DNA of 6,249 bases, from assembly GCA_001629235.1 (NCBI GenBank), contig LUSA01000092.1:1-6249 (forward strand). Reading direction: 5' to 3'. The notes beneath the pieces were generated by a model. It worked only from the letters and a program-made list of their open reading frames with translations. It did not search any database and was not told the DNA's origin. The translations under genes and the position numbers were made by a program. The stretch is from Marine group II euryarchaeote REDSEA-S43_B8. GTDB taxonomy: Archaea; Thermoplasmatota; Poseidoniia; Poseidoniales; Thalassarchaeaceae. Shown here piece by piece: positions 1 through 6,205 of this stretch. Each line of letters starts with the position of its first letter. Position 1 is the stretch's first letter.

Positions 1-2
1 CG

Positions 3-308
3 ACCAACTACGCAGAGAGCAGCAAGGATGAGATGACCTGCACTGTTCATCGTGGTGATGGGTCTCAACCAGTCTGGCACCTGAACAACTGGCTATCTAG
101 CATCTACGGACTACCTGATCCGGTTTTGGCTAATGACGTGAACGAGTATGAGACTCTGCTAAATCGGTCCCTTCAGTGCTGGGAGGAAATGGACAACAGG
201 CCTACTTTCGTGGCAGTAGACTACTGGGAAGAGGGGGAGGTAACTAATGTGACTATCACTCTGAACAAGATGTCACACTGGTCTGACGAAGTCCCCGAGC
301 ACCCATGA
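3..308 (+). CDS. C-terminal part of a PI-PLC-like phosphodiesterase family protein (5' end outside window)
   Basis: The frame is open from the first complete codon at position 3 to the TGA at 306-308, so this is the last ~101 residues of a longer protein. The ATG at 33 is probably internal, because the residues before it (TNYAESSKDE) read naturally as protein. The best clue is the stretch RPTFVAVDYWEEGEV (residues 66-80), which resembles the closing strand of PI-specific phospholipase C X-domain-like proteins, where a 'PNFVAVDFY..G' segment precedes the last helix and its 'aLN' residues; TLNKM follows here. The catalytic histidines of that fold would lie upstream, outside the window, so activity cannot be judged. 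The gene converges on the SixA-like gene with no spacer (stops at 308 and 309). The assignment rests on one motif and is tentative; that this is a real coding end is more certain. Confidence 0.5.
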   Translation, partial: TNYAESSKDEMTCTVHRGDGSQPVWHLNNWLSSIYGLPDPVLANDVNEYETLLNRSLQCWEEMDNRPTFVAVDYWEEGEVTNVTITLNKMSHWSDEVPEHP

Positions 309-770
309 CTATGCAATCTCCTTTGGACGAATGACGGCCTCAACCGACCATGATGAGCCCGAGTGGAGCAATAATACTGCGGTTGCTGTGGGCATTGTGT
401 GCCATTCCCCTGAGAGATGGTTCACAAGAATCTCCGAGCCAGGATTGTGCCCAATTATCATGGTAGTCCCGTTATCCAACATATCTTCCAATTCTTCCAT
501 TAGATCGATTACTGTTGCATTGTAGATTCCCGATCTAACCTCGAATGGAGCCTTTCCCATCCTGTGAGACATCCCCTCCAGAGTCTGGAGGGTCCTCTTC
601 GAACTGCTAACAAGGATAAGGTCTGGAATCCAACCTCTGTCGAAAATTGCATCTGCCACCATGGGTGCATCCCCCCTGCCCCTCTTGTTCAGTGGTCGTT
701 CGTGATCATCGAGGTTCGGGTCTTTCCAGCTGCTCTTAGCATGACGCATGACAATCAGCCTTCTGACCAT
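309..770 (-). CDS. sixA: SixA-like phosphohistidine phosphatase (histidine phosphatase superfamily)
   Basis: This is a complete 153-residue cytoplasmic protein, the usual length for SixA. Family enzymes use a phospho-His intermediate to remove phosphate, classically from histidine phosphotransfer domains. The RHAKS signature lies at residues 9-13 (nucleophile His10). DDHERPLNKRG at 21-31 is typical of SixA, Arg59 in the RTLQT segment matches the second conserved Arg, and IGHNPG at 106-111 holds the second catalytic His (His108). The frame is open further upstream to 863, but the extra 31 residues are Arg/Ser-rich, lie inside the preceding gene and precede the natural start MVRRLIVMRHAKS, so the ATG at 770 is chosen. 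A purine-rich GAGGAGGAG just before the preceding stop is well placed as a ribosome binding site. It lies 1 nt behind the crotonase-family gene and is surely co-transcribed with it. Its target protein is unknown, and no histidine kinase is visible nearby. Confidence 0.88.
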   Translation of the reverse strand: MVRRLIVMRHAKSSWKDPNLDDHERPLNKRGRGDAPMVADAIFDRGWIPDLILVSSSKRTLQTLEGMSHRMGKAPFEVRSGIYNATVIDLMEELEDMLDNGTTMIIGHNPGSEILVNHLSGEWHTMPTATAVLLLHSGSSWSVEAVIRPKEIA

Positions 771-771
771 C

Positions 772-1433
772 CTACTCCTCCTCGAACCTTCCAAAAGACG
801 GTTCCCTCTTACGCTTGAATGACGTGACTCCCTCGACGAAGTCCGCCGTCTGCGATGATGCAACCATTAGCGACTGCTCGAAATGCAACTGAGTCTCGAA
901 GAATGTAGAAGTGGATGCATCTAGCAGCTGCTTTGTCCCCTTCCTGCTGCTGACCGACCACTTGCCCCAATCCCTGGCGACCTCAATGGCCCTATCTCCC
1001 CATCGGGTGAGAGCCCGAGTCGGAAAAACGCGGAGGCTATCTTCGCCTCTGGAGAGCAGACTCTGTAGTCTGATGCTAGTGCTAAACCCAGCCCTCCTCC
1101 GGCTGCTGATCCATTGATGGCGCATACGAAAACCTTCTCCGAAGTCCTCATCTTCAAGAGAAGTGGATGTAGCTTATCGGTCATCTCCTGAACTCTACTA
1201 CCAATATTGCCATTCTCTATTGCATCAGAAAAGTCGTCCATGTTCCCCCCAGAGGAGAAGAAGCGTCCAGAACCAGTGATTACTACTGACCTACAAGAGG
1301 GGTTTGCCATCACCTCTTGTAAGCATGAGAGGAATGGGTCGAAGTGATCGGGGGAGAAGGTGTTCGAGGAGGCAGCTGGAGACAAAGTGACCACTGCTAC
1401 CCCTCCGTCAAGCATGTCGGTGGAAACGGGCAT
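772..1433 (-). pseudogene. Enoyl-CoA hydratase/isomerase family gene (PaaG-like), internal deletion plus frameshift
   Basis: Two minus-strand frames form one broken crotonase-family gene. The first (start ATG at 1433) gives residues 1-144: the first oxyanion-hole region FFSSGGNMDDF (58-68), the second, NGSAAGGGLGLAL (107-119), and the RLGLSPDG segment ending near 1002. The second frame, from about 999 to the stop at 772, gives 75 residues starting GDRAIEVARDW and ending with the typical family C-terminus (TADFVEGVTSFKRKREPSF). The piece normally between them, about 40-45 residues (GGT..LPR..G...A.EL......A.EW.L.N.V), is absent and the frame changes. The two Glu residues of true hydratases are Gly and Phe here, while the Asp of LSPD is kept, as in PaaG-type isomerases; I therefore infer an isomerase-like ancestor. 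It is first in a two-gene unit with SixA. The product as written would stop early at 921. It could be real decay or a sequence/assembly error. Confidence 0.8.
998..1004 (-). other. Deletion junction and frameshift site in the PaaG-like gene
   Basis: On the minus strand the codon for Asp144 (1002-1004) is followed by four G and then AGAT. The upstream frame reads D-G-E-I, while the downstream frame reads G-D-R-A-I. Only two bases separate the Asp codon from the GGA codon of the downstream frame. One extra G would restore the frame across the junction, so the missing block may be a multiple of three plus a lost homopolymer base, or 3n+1 in one step. Confidence 0.6.
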
Positions 1434-1456
1434 GGCACTCGAGCAAGGGCCACTCT

Positions 1457-1479
1457 ATTGAATTGCATGAATATCATAA
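1457..1479. promoter_or_regulatory. Possible divergent archaeal promoter between the PaaG-like gene and ALDH
   Basis: The 68-bp spacer 1434-1501 is the only divergent spacer in the window and is AT-rich in the middle. On the plus strand ATATCATA at 1471-1478 lies at -31 to -24 relative to the ATG at 1502, where a TATA box would sit if the ALDH transcript were leaderless or nearly so. No Shine-Dalgarno sequence precedes that ATG (TTTGGGTCAACC), which agrees. On the minus strand AATTCAAT (1464-1457) has the same spacing from the ATG at 1433 but is a weaker match. The call rests on position and composition only. Confidence 0.35.
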
Positions 1480-1501
1480 GATATTGCAGTTTGGGTCAAC
1501 C

Positions 1502-3394
1502 ATGCACGAACGCCGGCACCTGTACATCAATGGAAACTGGATAGAACCCAGTGGAGAGGGTTCTATCGAGGTAATCAATCCGACCAATGAGGAGGTGATT
1601 GGTTCCGTACCAGTCTCCAGTGATTCAGATGCTAATGCTGCTGTGGAGGCTGCTAGGTCAGCATTCACGGATTGGTCGACAACCGAGGTTAGCGTGAGGG
1701 TAGAATTCCTAAACAGGATTTCGGGCTTAATCAAGGATAGAAGCGAGGATCTAGCCGAGATAATTACTGCAGAGGTAGGGACTCCTATAGAGTACTCCAG
1801 GATGGCGATGGTAGGGACTCCGAGGGTTGTTTCTAGGTCTTATGCGAAGATCCTGGACGGATACGTCTGGGAGGAAGAGGTAAGGAACTCTCTCGTAATC
1901 AAGGAGCCGATAGGGGTGGTAGCTATGATCACCCCGTGGAACTTCCCTCTGCACCAGATAATCGGAAAGGTGGCGCCAGCTATCGCAGCGGGTTGCACGA
2001 TGGTGCTGAAGCCATCCAAGGAGGCGCCCCTGAATGCATTCCTTCTGGCAGATATCCTGGATGATGTAGGCCTTCCTAATGGGGTTTTCAATCTGATTTC
2101 AGGTCACGGGAAAGATATCGGAGAGACCTTGTGTAGCCATCCAATGGTGGATATGGTCAGCTTCACGGGATCTACAAGTGCTGGGATTAGGGTCTCGGAA
2201 CTAGCGGCACCAAGTGTAAAGAGAGTGACACTGGAACTGGGGGGAAAGAGTGCGAACATTATACTGGATGACGCAGACATCCAACGAGCGGCAACTTCGG
2301 CGATTTACTCATGCTTCGGCAACTCTGGTCAGGAGTGCTCGGCCCTTACCCGGCTTCTGGTGCCAGAGGATTCTAGAGACGAGGTTGTGGAGGTTATCTC
2401 AAGCAAGATCGGGAGGTACACTGTTGGAGACCCTATGGATGAGTCCAGCAGATGTGGCCCACTGGTCTCCAAGAGGCAGCAGGAGAGTGTTTCTTCGTAC
2501 ATCTCTAGCGGAATCGAACAAGGGGCCACTCTAGTTGCAGGAGGCGAGGGGATGCCAGATGGGCTTGGGTCTGGATTTTTCGTAAAGCCGACTGTCTTCG
2601 CAGACGTTACCCCGGATATGACCATATTCAGAGAGGAGATTTTCGGTCCTGTTCTATGCATCACCTCATACTCCTCAGAGGAGGAGGCAGTAGAGTTAGC
2701 AAACGACTCTGAATATGGGCTATCTGGAGGGGTCTGGTCAGGTGATGAGGAGAGAGCCATGAGAGTAGCCAAGATGTTGAGGACTGGTCAAGTTAGCATT
2801 AATGGCGGCGCGTTCAACGTTACTGCTCCTATTATCAGTGGGACCAGTGGGGTCGGAAAGTCCACTATGTCCACAAGTCTGGCATCTTCTCTTGGCTTTG
2901 CAAAAATAGCGTCCACGGACACAATTCGAGAGGTTCTGAGGACCCAGATATCATCGACTGCAAGCCCTGCCCTGCACCGTTCCTCATTCGAGTCGGCTGG
3001 GGGTTCGGCTACGGAAGATTGGAAAGAAACGGTTCAGGCCCTCTCAGGAGGAGTTTTGGCGGTAATAGAGAGAGCCATCTCAAAGGGAACTGACTTGCTT
3101 CTGGAAGGGGTTCATTATGTCCCAAACAAGGAGGTTATTGACCTCTGGAGAGAGGCGGGGGGAGTGGCTACCGGTGTTGTTCTCTATGTCTCGAGCGAGG
3201 AGAGGCATCGAGGAATGATAGCTAACAGAGAAAAGCACAACGGTAAGAAAGTGGACCACTATCTCGGTAATCTGGATAGGATTAGGGAGATTCAGGAGGA
3301 GCTAGTTCTATCCGGATCAGAGTTTGGTTGGCTGGTTATTGACCCCACCAAGGAGTCCGATTCAATCAGGTTGATCTCGAGCAGCTTGTGTTGA
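1502..3394 (+). CDS. NAD(P)-dependent aldehyde dehydrogenase lacking its C-terminus, fused in frame to a 2-phosphoglycerate kinase-like domain
   Basis: The frame encodes 630 residues, far longer than the usual 470-500 of aldehyde dehydrogenases. Residues 1-443 are ALDH, which oxidises aldehydes to acids with NAD(P): YINGNW near the start, PWNFP with the catalytic Asn (147), KPS Lys (170), the cofactor loop FTGSTSAG (221-228), general base Glu245 in LELGGKSAN, nucleophile Cys279 in GQECSA, and EEIFGPVL. It ends abruptly at INGGAFNVTAP; the expected FGGYK.SG.GRE segment and last strand (about 30-35 residues, used for subunit contacts and substrate-site closure) are missing. From residue 444 a P-loop kinase begins. 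The ATG at 1502 is preferred over 1463 because ALDHs start a few residues before the YINGxW motif and the extra 13 residues have no family counterpart. Two neighbouring genes also carry internal gaps, so the fusion is probably a deletion that removed the ALDH end, the stop and the kinase start. The substrate is unknown. Confidence 0.85.
   Translation: MHERRHLYINGNWIEPSGEGSIEVINPTNEEVIGSVPVSSDSDANAAVEAARSAFTDWSTTEVSVRVEFLNRISGLIKDRSEDLAEIITAEVGTPIEYSRMAMVGTPRVVSRSYAKILDGYVWEEEVRNSLVIKEPIGVVAMITPWNFPLHQIIGKVAPAIAAGCTMVLKPSKEAPLNAFLLADILDDVGLPNGVFNLISGHGKDIGETLCSHPMVDMVSFTGSTSAGIRVSELAAPSVKRVTLELGGKSANIILDDADIQRAATSAIYSCFGNSGQECSALTRLLVPEDSRDEVVEVISSKIGRYTVGDPMDESSRCGPLVSKRQQESVSSYISSGIEQGATLVAGGEGMPDGLGSGFFVKPTVFADVTPDMTIFREEIFGPVLCITSYSSEEEAVELANDSEYGLSGGVWSGDEERAMRVAKMLRTGQVSINGGAFNVTAPIISGTSGVGKSTMSTSLASSLGFAKIASTDTIREVLRTQISSTASPALHRSSFESAGGSATEDWKETVQALSGGVLAVIERAISKGTDLLLEGVHYVPNKEVIDLWREAGGVATGVVLYVSSEERHRGMIANREKHNGKKVDHYLGNLDRIREIQEELVLSGSEFGWLVIDPTKESDSIRLISSSLC
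2831..3394 (+). other. 2-phosphoglycerate kinase-like P-loop domain (3' part of the fused frame; likely once a separate gene)
   Basis: These 187 residues start at IISGTSGVGKST, a Walker A motif (nucleotides 2840-2866), followed by LASSLGF, STDTIREVLRTQIS and the ALHRSSF segment. That order matches archaeal 2-phosphoglycerate kinases, which make 2,3-bisphosphoglycerate on the way to cyclic diphosphoglycerate in thermophilic methanogens. Later parts fit too: LLLEGVHYVP and the HRGMIANREKHNGKKVDHYL stretch. Only a few residues before the P-loop seem lost. In a non-methanogen the substrate may differ, so the broader name (P-loop kinase of this family) is safer. No start codon or ribosome site of its own is visible upstream, as expected if a deletion removed them. 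It ends 4 bp from the convergent hydratase stop. Confidence 0.72.
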
Positions 3395-3398
3395 GGGG

Positions 3399-4130
3399 TT
3401 ATTTTCCTACCCACTCTGCATCGGATCTCTCCAGAAATGCCGTGACCCCAATCTCCTTATCCTCAGTATCGAAAAGGGCGACGAACTCTGAGCGCTCCAT
3501 CAAGACCCCTTCGGAGAATGGTAGTTCCAAGGCACCCCTTACTGCTCGCTTTGCTACCTTCGTGACATGTGGTGACTTCTTGGAAATCTCCGTAGCTAGC
3601 TTCATGGTCTCTGCTTCTAGATTATCGCTAGGTACAATCCTGTTGACTATTCCCATACTTAGCGCGTCCTCTGCTCCCACCATGCCGCCTGAGAGAACGA
3701 TCTCCATAGCCCTCCCGTATCCTACCAGTCTGCACAGCCTCTGAGTCCCCCCTCCTCCAGGAATGAGGCCAAGGTTGATCTCGGGCTGGCCGAATGTTGA
3801 TCTCTCTGAAGCGAGTCTGATATCGCATGATAACGCCAGTTCCGTTCCTCCTCCGAGTGCGAATCCATCGACCATGCCGGCTGCGAATGCGTGTGGCTTG
3901 GGCCTCTTTCCCTCCCTTGGTTCTAGAGGAGGAGCCCCTTTGATCACTACGCATCGGACATGATCATCTGAGTTTACCCTAGCACACTCCTTCTTGATCG
4001 CCTTGTGTGATTCTGTATTCAGGGCGTTTAGTTTGTCTGGTCTGTTTAGTGTCCAGACTGAAATGATTCCTCCCTTGGGATTGGAACCATCGACCTCAAC
4101 GTCCTCTACGGTCATTACATCTTGAGCCAT
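3399..4130 (-). CDS. Enoyl-CoA hydratase family protein with an internal in-frame gap
   Basis: This is a crotonase-family protein of 243 residues, which would hydrate trans-2-enoyl-CoA to 3-hydroxyacyl-CoA in beta-oxidation-type pathways. Visible parts: TLNRPDKLNALN near residue 30, the first oxyanion-hole motif HAFAAG (80-85), then directly MVDGFALGGGTELALSCDIR with the second oxyanion hole and first catalytic Glu, then FGQPEINLGLIPGGGGTQRL with the second Glu. The C-terminal part is complete. Normally 35-40 residues (AD..E.......PVIA) separate AAG from the VNGFALGGG motif; here they are absent and the frame is kept. The loss removes the helix after the first oxyanion hole, so the product as written is probably not folded or active, although both Glu residues survive. 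The start at 4130 is an ATG; a second lies at residue 6. It is last in the minus-strand block, 41 nt behind the membrane-anchored protein. Unlike the PaaG-like copy, the ancestor looks like a true hydratase. Confidence 0.85.
   Translation of the reverse strand: MAQDVMTVEDVEVDGSNPKGGIISVWTLNRPDKLNALNTESHKAIKKECARVNSDDHVRCVVIKGAPPLEPREGKRPKPHAFAAGMVDGFALGGGTELALSCDIRLASERSTFGQPEINLGLIPGGGGTQRLCRLVGYGRAMEIVLSGGMVGAEDALSMGIVNRIVPSDNLEAETMKLATEISKKSPHVTKVAKRAVRGALELPFSEGVLMERSEFVALFDTEDKEIGVTAFLERSDAEWVGK
3873..3878 (-). other. In-frame deletion junction in the second enoyl-CoA hydratase gene
   Basis: On the minus strand GCAGCCGGC (A-A-G) is followed at once by ATGGTCGATGG (M-V-D-G). In relatives the first belongs to FAAGAD and the second to A(V/M)(N/D)GFALGGG, about 35-40 residues apart. 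The joint therefore lies between the Gly codon (3876-3878) and the Met codon (3873-3875). Confidence 0.65.
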
Positions 4131-4171
4131 GCAACTGCGAACGGGTCGTATCGCTTCAACGTATCACTTGA

Positions 4172-4911
4172 CTAGTCATCTGCCCCAACCGGAGGTGGTA
4201 GATCGGGGAGAGGGGGTGGTGGCATCGGCATCCCCTGAGGAGAAGGAGGGAGAGGAGATTCGCCCTCAAATTCCTCGTCTTGGATTTCATCAGTATCAGC
4301 TTGCATTCCTCTGGGGGCATCCAATGAGACACGGATCTTTAGAACCCGCTCGTCATCGATCCTGACGTATGAGATTCCCTGAGGGATCGAGGGATCGGGC
4401 TCTTCTGGCTCATACATCACAGCCAAACCGTGTCCTGGGATACTAGTCAGAGTCGAGAGGTCTTCACCATCCTCTACTTCAGTCCACTTTCCAGCTTCTT
4501 CGGCCATTCTCTTAGACATCTCCAAGCGCCTTTCCTTGTGTAGCCTCTCTCTGAAAATCTCCCTTCTCTGCCTCTGCTGGTCTAGGTACCGATCGACCTC
4601 AGCTTCTGCCTGAAGTTCGGGGTCTGCTTTTGCGATGTGGACCCTGGCAGTTCCCTCTGCCTCTTCCACCTGCAAATCGGGTGAATCAGGGGCGTCCATG
4701 GAAATGGAGGGAGACTGTTCGGGCATAGATTGAGGCATTGGCAGGTCTGTAATTTCTGGGCCCTTCTGCCTGCCTCTGCTCCTTCGAATCTTTGAATCCC
4801 TGATTTCGCCGGTTTTCTCTTCAGAAAGGACCGGTGCAGGGAGAAAACAAGGTAAATTGGGATTGACACCGCGGTCATTACGAACAGCAGGAGTCTGGTG
4901 GCGGTGACCAT
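4172..4911 (-). CDS. Membrane-anchored protein of unknown function, with a single-base frameshift
   Basis: I do not recognise a family. The gene reads best as one protein of about 246 residues split by a frameshift near 4839-4841. The upstream frame starts MVTATRLLLFVMTAVSIP and continues IYLVFS, a single hydrophobic segment of about 20 residues that could be a signal anchor. It should then shift to the downstream frame, which reads PAPVLSEEKTGEIRDS and continues to the stop at 4172. The downstream part has a charged, probably helical or coiled-coil stretch (AEAEVDRYLDQQRQRREIF and on to KRMAEEAGKW), an acidic region, a short beta-like piece (ISYVRIDDERVLKIRVSL) and a proline-rich tail (PPSPQGMPMPPPPLPDLPPP). 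An inferred topology is one N-terminal anchor with a long soluble tail. As written, the downstream frame has an ATG only at 4738, giving 188 residues without the anchor. A TTG at 4923 is an alternative upstream start. It lies between RdgB and the hydratase in one transcription direction. Confidence 0.6.
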
Positions 4912-4939
4912 TAACCCGTCCAAGGAGGAGTGCTTCTAT

Positions 4940-5533
4940 TCACTTTGACGGGAGATTCAGGAGTTCGGAAACTCCCTTTAGAGCGAAACCACGATGCGAG
5001 ATGGCTGATTTCTCAAGAGAAGAGAGTTGGGCGCATGTCCTCCCATTCGATTCTTCCGGGATGAAAATGGGGTCATAGCCGAAGCCATAATCACCAGATA
5101 TATTTTCTGAAATAACACCTCTGCATATCCCTGTGGATATCAGTATATTTCCTTGGAAGGAGACTGCTGCAACAGCCCTAAATTCAGCACCCCGGTCTGT
5201 CTTCCCCGACATCAGACTTAGTACTCCGGACAATCCAATTGTCTCCTGCACGAACGAGGAATAAGGCCCCGGGAAGCCCGAAAGAGAATCGATGAATAGA
5301 CCGGAGTCCTCGACGAGTAATGCCTCATTCTCAAATTCTGTACCCATTGTCAGGGAAACGGCTTGTTCCAGCTTAGATTTAGCAACCTCCTCAATTCCTT
5401 CTGCCTGTGGCTCGATTAAATCTGGGGCCTGTCCTTCAATCAATAACTGCTCAATAACGAAACCAAGTGGAGAGAGTATGTCGGATGCTTCTGTTACCTT
5501 ATTTTGGTTACCTGTGACAAAGAGAACTCTCAT
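4940..5533 (-). CDS. rdgB: XTP/dITP pyrophosphatase (non-canonical purine NTP hydrolase, RdgB/HAM1 family)
   Basis: This is a complete 197-residue cytoplasmic enzyme of normal family length. It hydrolyses dITP, ITP and XTP to monophosphates, keeping deaminated purines out of DNA and RNA. The N-terminal nucleotide-binding motif TGNQNK spans residues 7-12 (SNxGK-type in bacteria). The metal/catalytic region LLVEDSGLFIDSLSGFPG (72-89) includes Asp76. FGYDPIF (151-157) forms the base-binding region, and EKSAISHRG (174-182) is the C-terminal Ser/His/Arg motif. No gap or frameshift is apparent, in contrast to several neighbours. The ATG at 5533 starts MRVLFVTGN, exactly where the family begins. The gene lies 9 nt downstream of Bud32 and is likely in the same transcript; an association of this enzyme with the KEOPS genes occurs in other archaea. 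Confidence 0.95.
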   Translation of the reverse strand: MRVLFVTGNQNKVTEASDILSPLGFVIEQLLIEGQAPDLIEPQAEGIEEVAKSKLEQAVSLTMGTEFENEALLVEDSGLFIDSLSGFPGPYSSFVQETIGLSGVLSLMSGKTDRGAEFRAVAAVSFQGNILISTGICRGVISENISGDYGFGYDPIFIPEESNGRTCAQLSSLEKSAISHRGFALKGVSELLNLPSK

Positions 5534-5542
5534 TTTTCCAAC

Positions 5543-6205
5543 CTATCCGTGATACCTGACCCTTCCCACGATCTTGTGAAATCTCTCGATGACATTGATA
5601 GCACTCTCTGAATCGCTATTTTGGCACTCGGAATCCATGTAACCTTCGCATACTCTTTCGATTGCATCGGGTATGTTTGTGTGACTTGAGCCCAAGCACT
5701 CCCTAAGGACCTGTAGATCGAGTCCGAAATGCTCCAATTCGGGAGATTGTCGAGAAAGTCCGAAGTCGATTAAATGAAGATCATCTTCTGTGACCATTAC
5801 ATTGTGAGTGGTTAGATCTCCGTGTGAGATTCTCATCTCATGCAATCTCCTAATCAAACCCCCCAGGGAATGTAGAATATCTTCAGAAGAGTCTTCTGAT
5901 TTCAGAACGTCGTATAGGGTCTTTCCCTCGATCCTGGACAGCAACATTGTCGATTGGTCCGGTTCCATTAGCATCAGACTCGGCGAGGGGAACCCAGCAG
6001 CAGATAGCCTGGATAGGACTCTGGCCTCTACCGCCATCCTCTGACGTGTCAGCCTTCTATCTAGATCGGGATGTCGATATCTTCGAGGTCTGCGGTACTT
6101 TAGTACGGCCCTCCTACCAAGCCAAGAACCAGCCGTTACGATTGCCTCGGCTCCCTCATGAAGTACAATTTCGGGCTTCCAAATGTGAATCGCCGGACAC
6201 TCCAT
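5543..6205 (-). CDS. bud32: Bud32 (PRPK-type) atypical kinase/ATPase of the KEOPS complex; probably the C-terminal half of a Kae1-Bud32 fusion
   Basis: Bud32 is the small RIO-like kinase/ATPase that works with Kae1 in N6-threonylcarbamoyladenosine (t6A) modification of ANN-decoding tRNAs. Counting from the ATG at 6205 (220 residues), GAEA at 18-21 is the shortened nucleotide loop, VLKYRRPRRYRHPDLD (34-49) carries the ATP-site Lys36 and the family hallmark, and Glu60 is the partner residue. HGDLTTHN (128-135) is the catalytic loop with Asp130 and Asn135, and DFG (147-149) binds metal. The C-terminus VGRVRYHG matches the Arg-rich tail of archaeal Bud32. The frame stays open to the window edge, so the ATG at 6205 may not be the real start: residues before HIWKPE look foreign, and a neighbouring frame carries a Kae1-like ending (see 6196-6249). 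It heads a block with RdgB. Confidence 0.93.
   Translation of the reverse strand: MECPAIHIWKPEIVLHEGAEAIVTAGSWLGRRAVLKYRRPRRYRHPDLDRRLTRQRMAVEARVLSRLSAAGFPSPSLMLMEPDQSTMLLSRIEGKTLYDVLKSEDSSEDILHSLGGLIRRLHEMRISHGDLTTHNVMVTEDDLHLIDFGLSRQSPELEHFGLDLQVLRECLGSSHTNIPDAIERVCEGYMDSECQNSDSESAINVIERFHKIVGRVRYHG

Noticed and set aside
771..863. Arg/Ser-rich N-terminal extension of SixA
   Set aside because: It lies entirely inside the upstream gene's coding end, and SixA proteins begin just before the RHAKS motif, at the ATG at 770.
990..1010. Programmed frameshifting in the PaaG-like gene
   Set aside because: The junction also lacks about 40 conserved residues, which slippage cannot explain, and no classic slippery heptamer is present.
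1463..1501. Earlier ATG giving 13 more residues to the ALDH
   Set aside because: The extra residues overlap the promoter-like region and have no family counterpart; the ATG at 1502 fits the ALDH N-terminus.
2329..2772. 147-codon minus-strand frame inside the ALDH
   Set aside because: It lies opposite well-conserved ALDH codons, is Ser/Pro-rich as mirror frames often are, and has no motif of its own.
2820..2840. Intein, intron or mobile insertion at the gene junctions
   Set aside because: Sequence is missing rather than added at all three sites, and no insertion ends, target duplications or splice-type motifs are seen.
3385..3402. Terminator between the convergent stops (short TTATTTT run)
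   Set aside because: It is only a few bases long, without a hairpin, and too weak to call.
4129..4365. Plus-strand open frame opposite the unknown protein
   Set aside because: It is antisense to the acidic, proline-rich tail of the minus-strand gene, and its protein has no recognisable family features.
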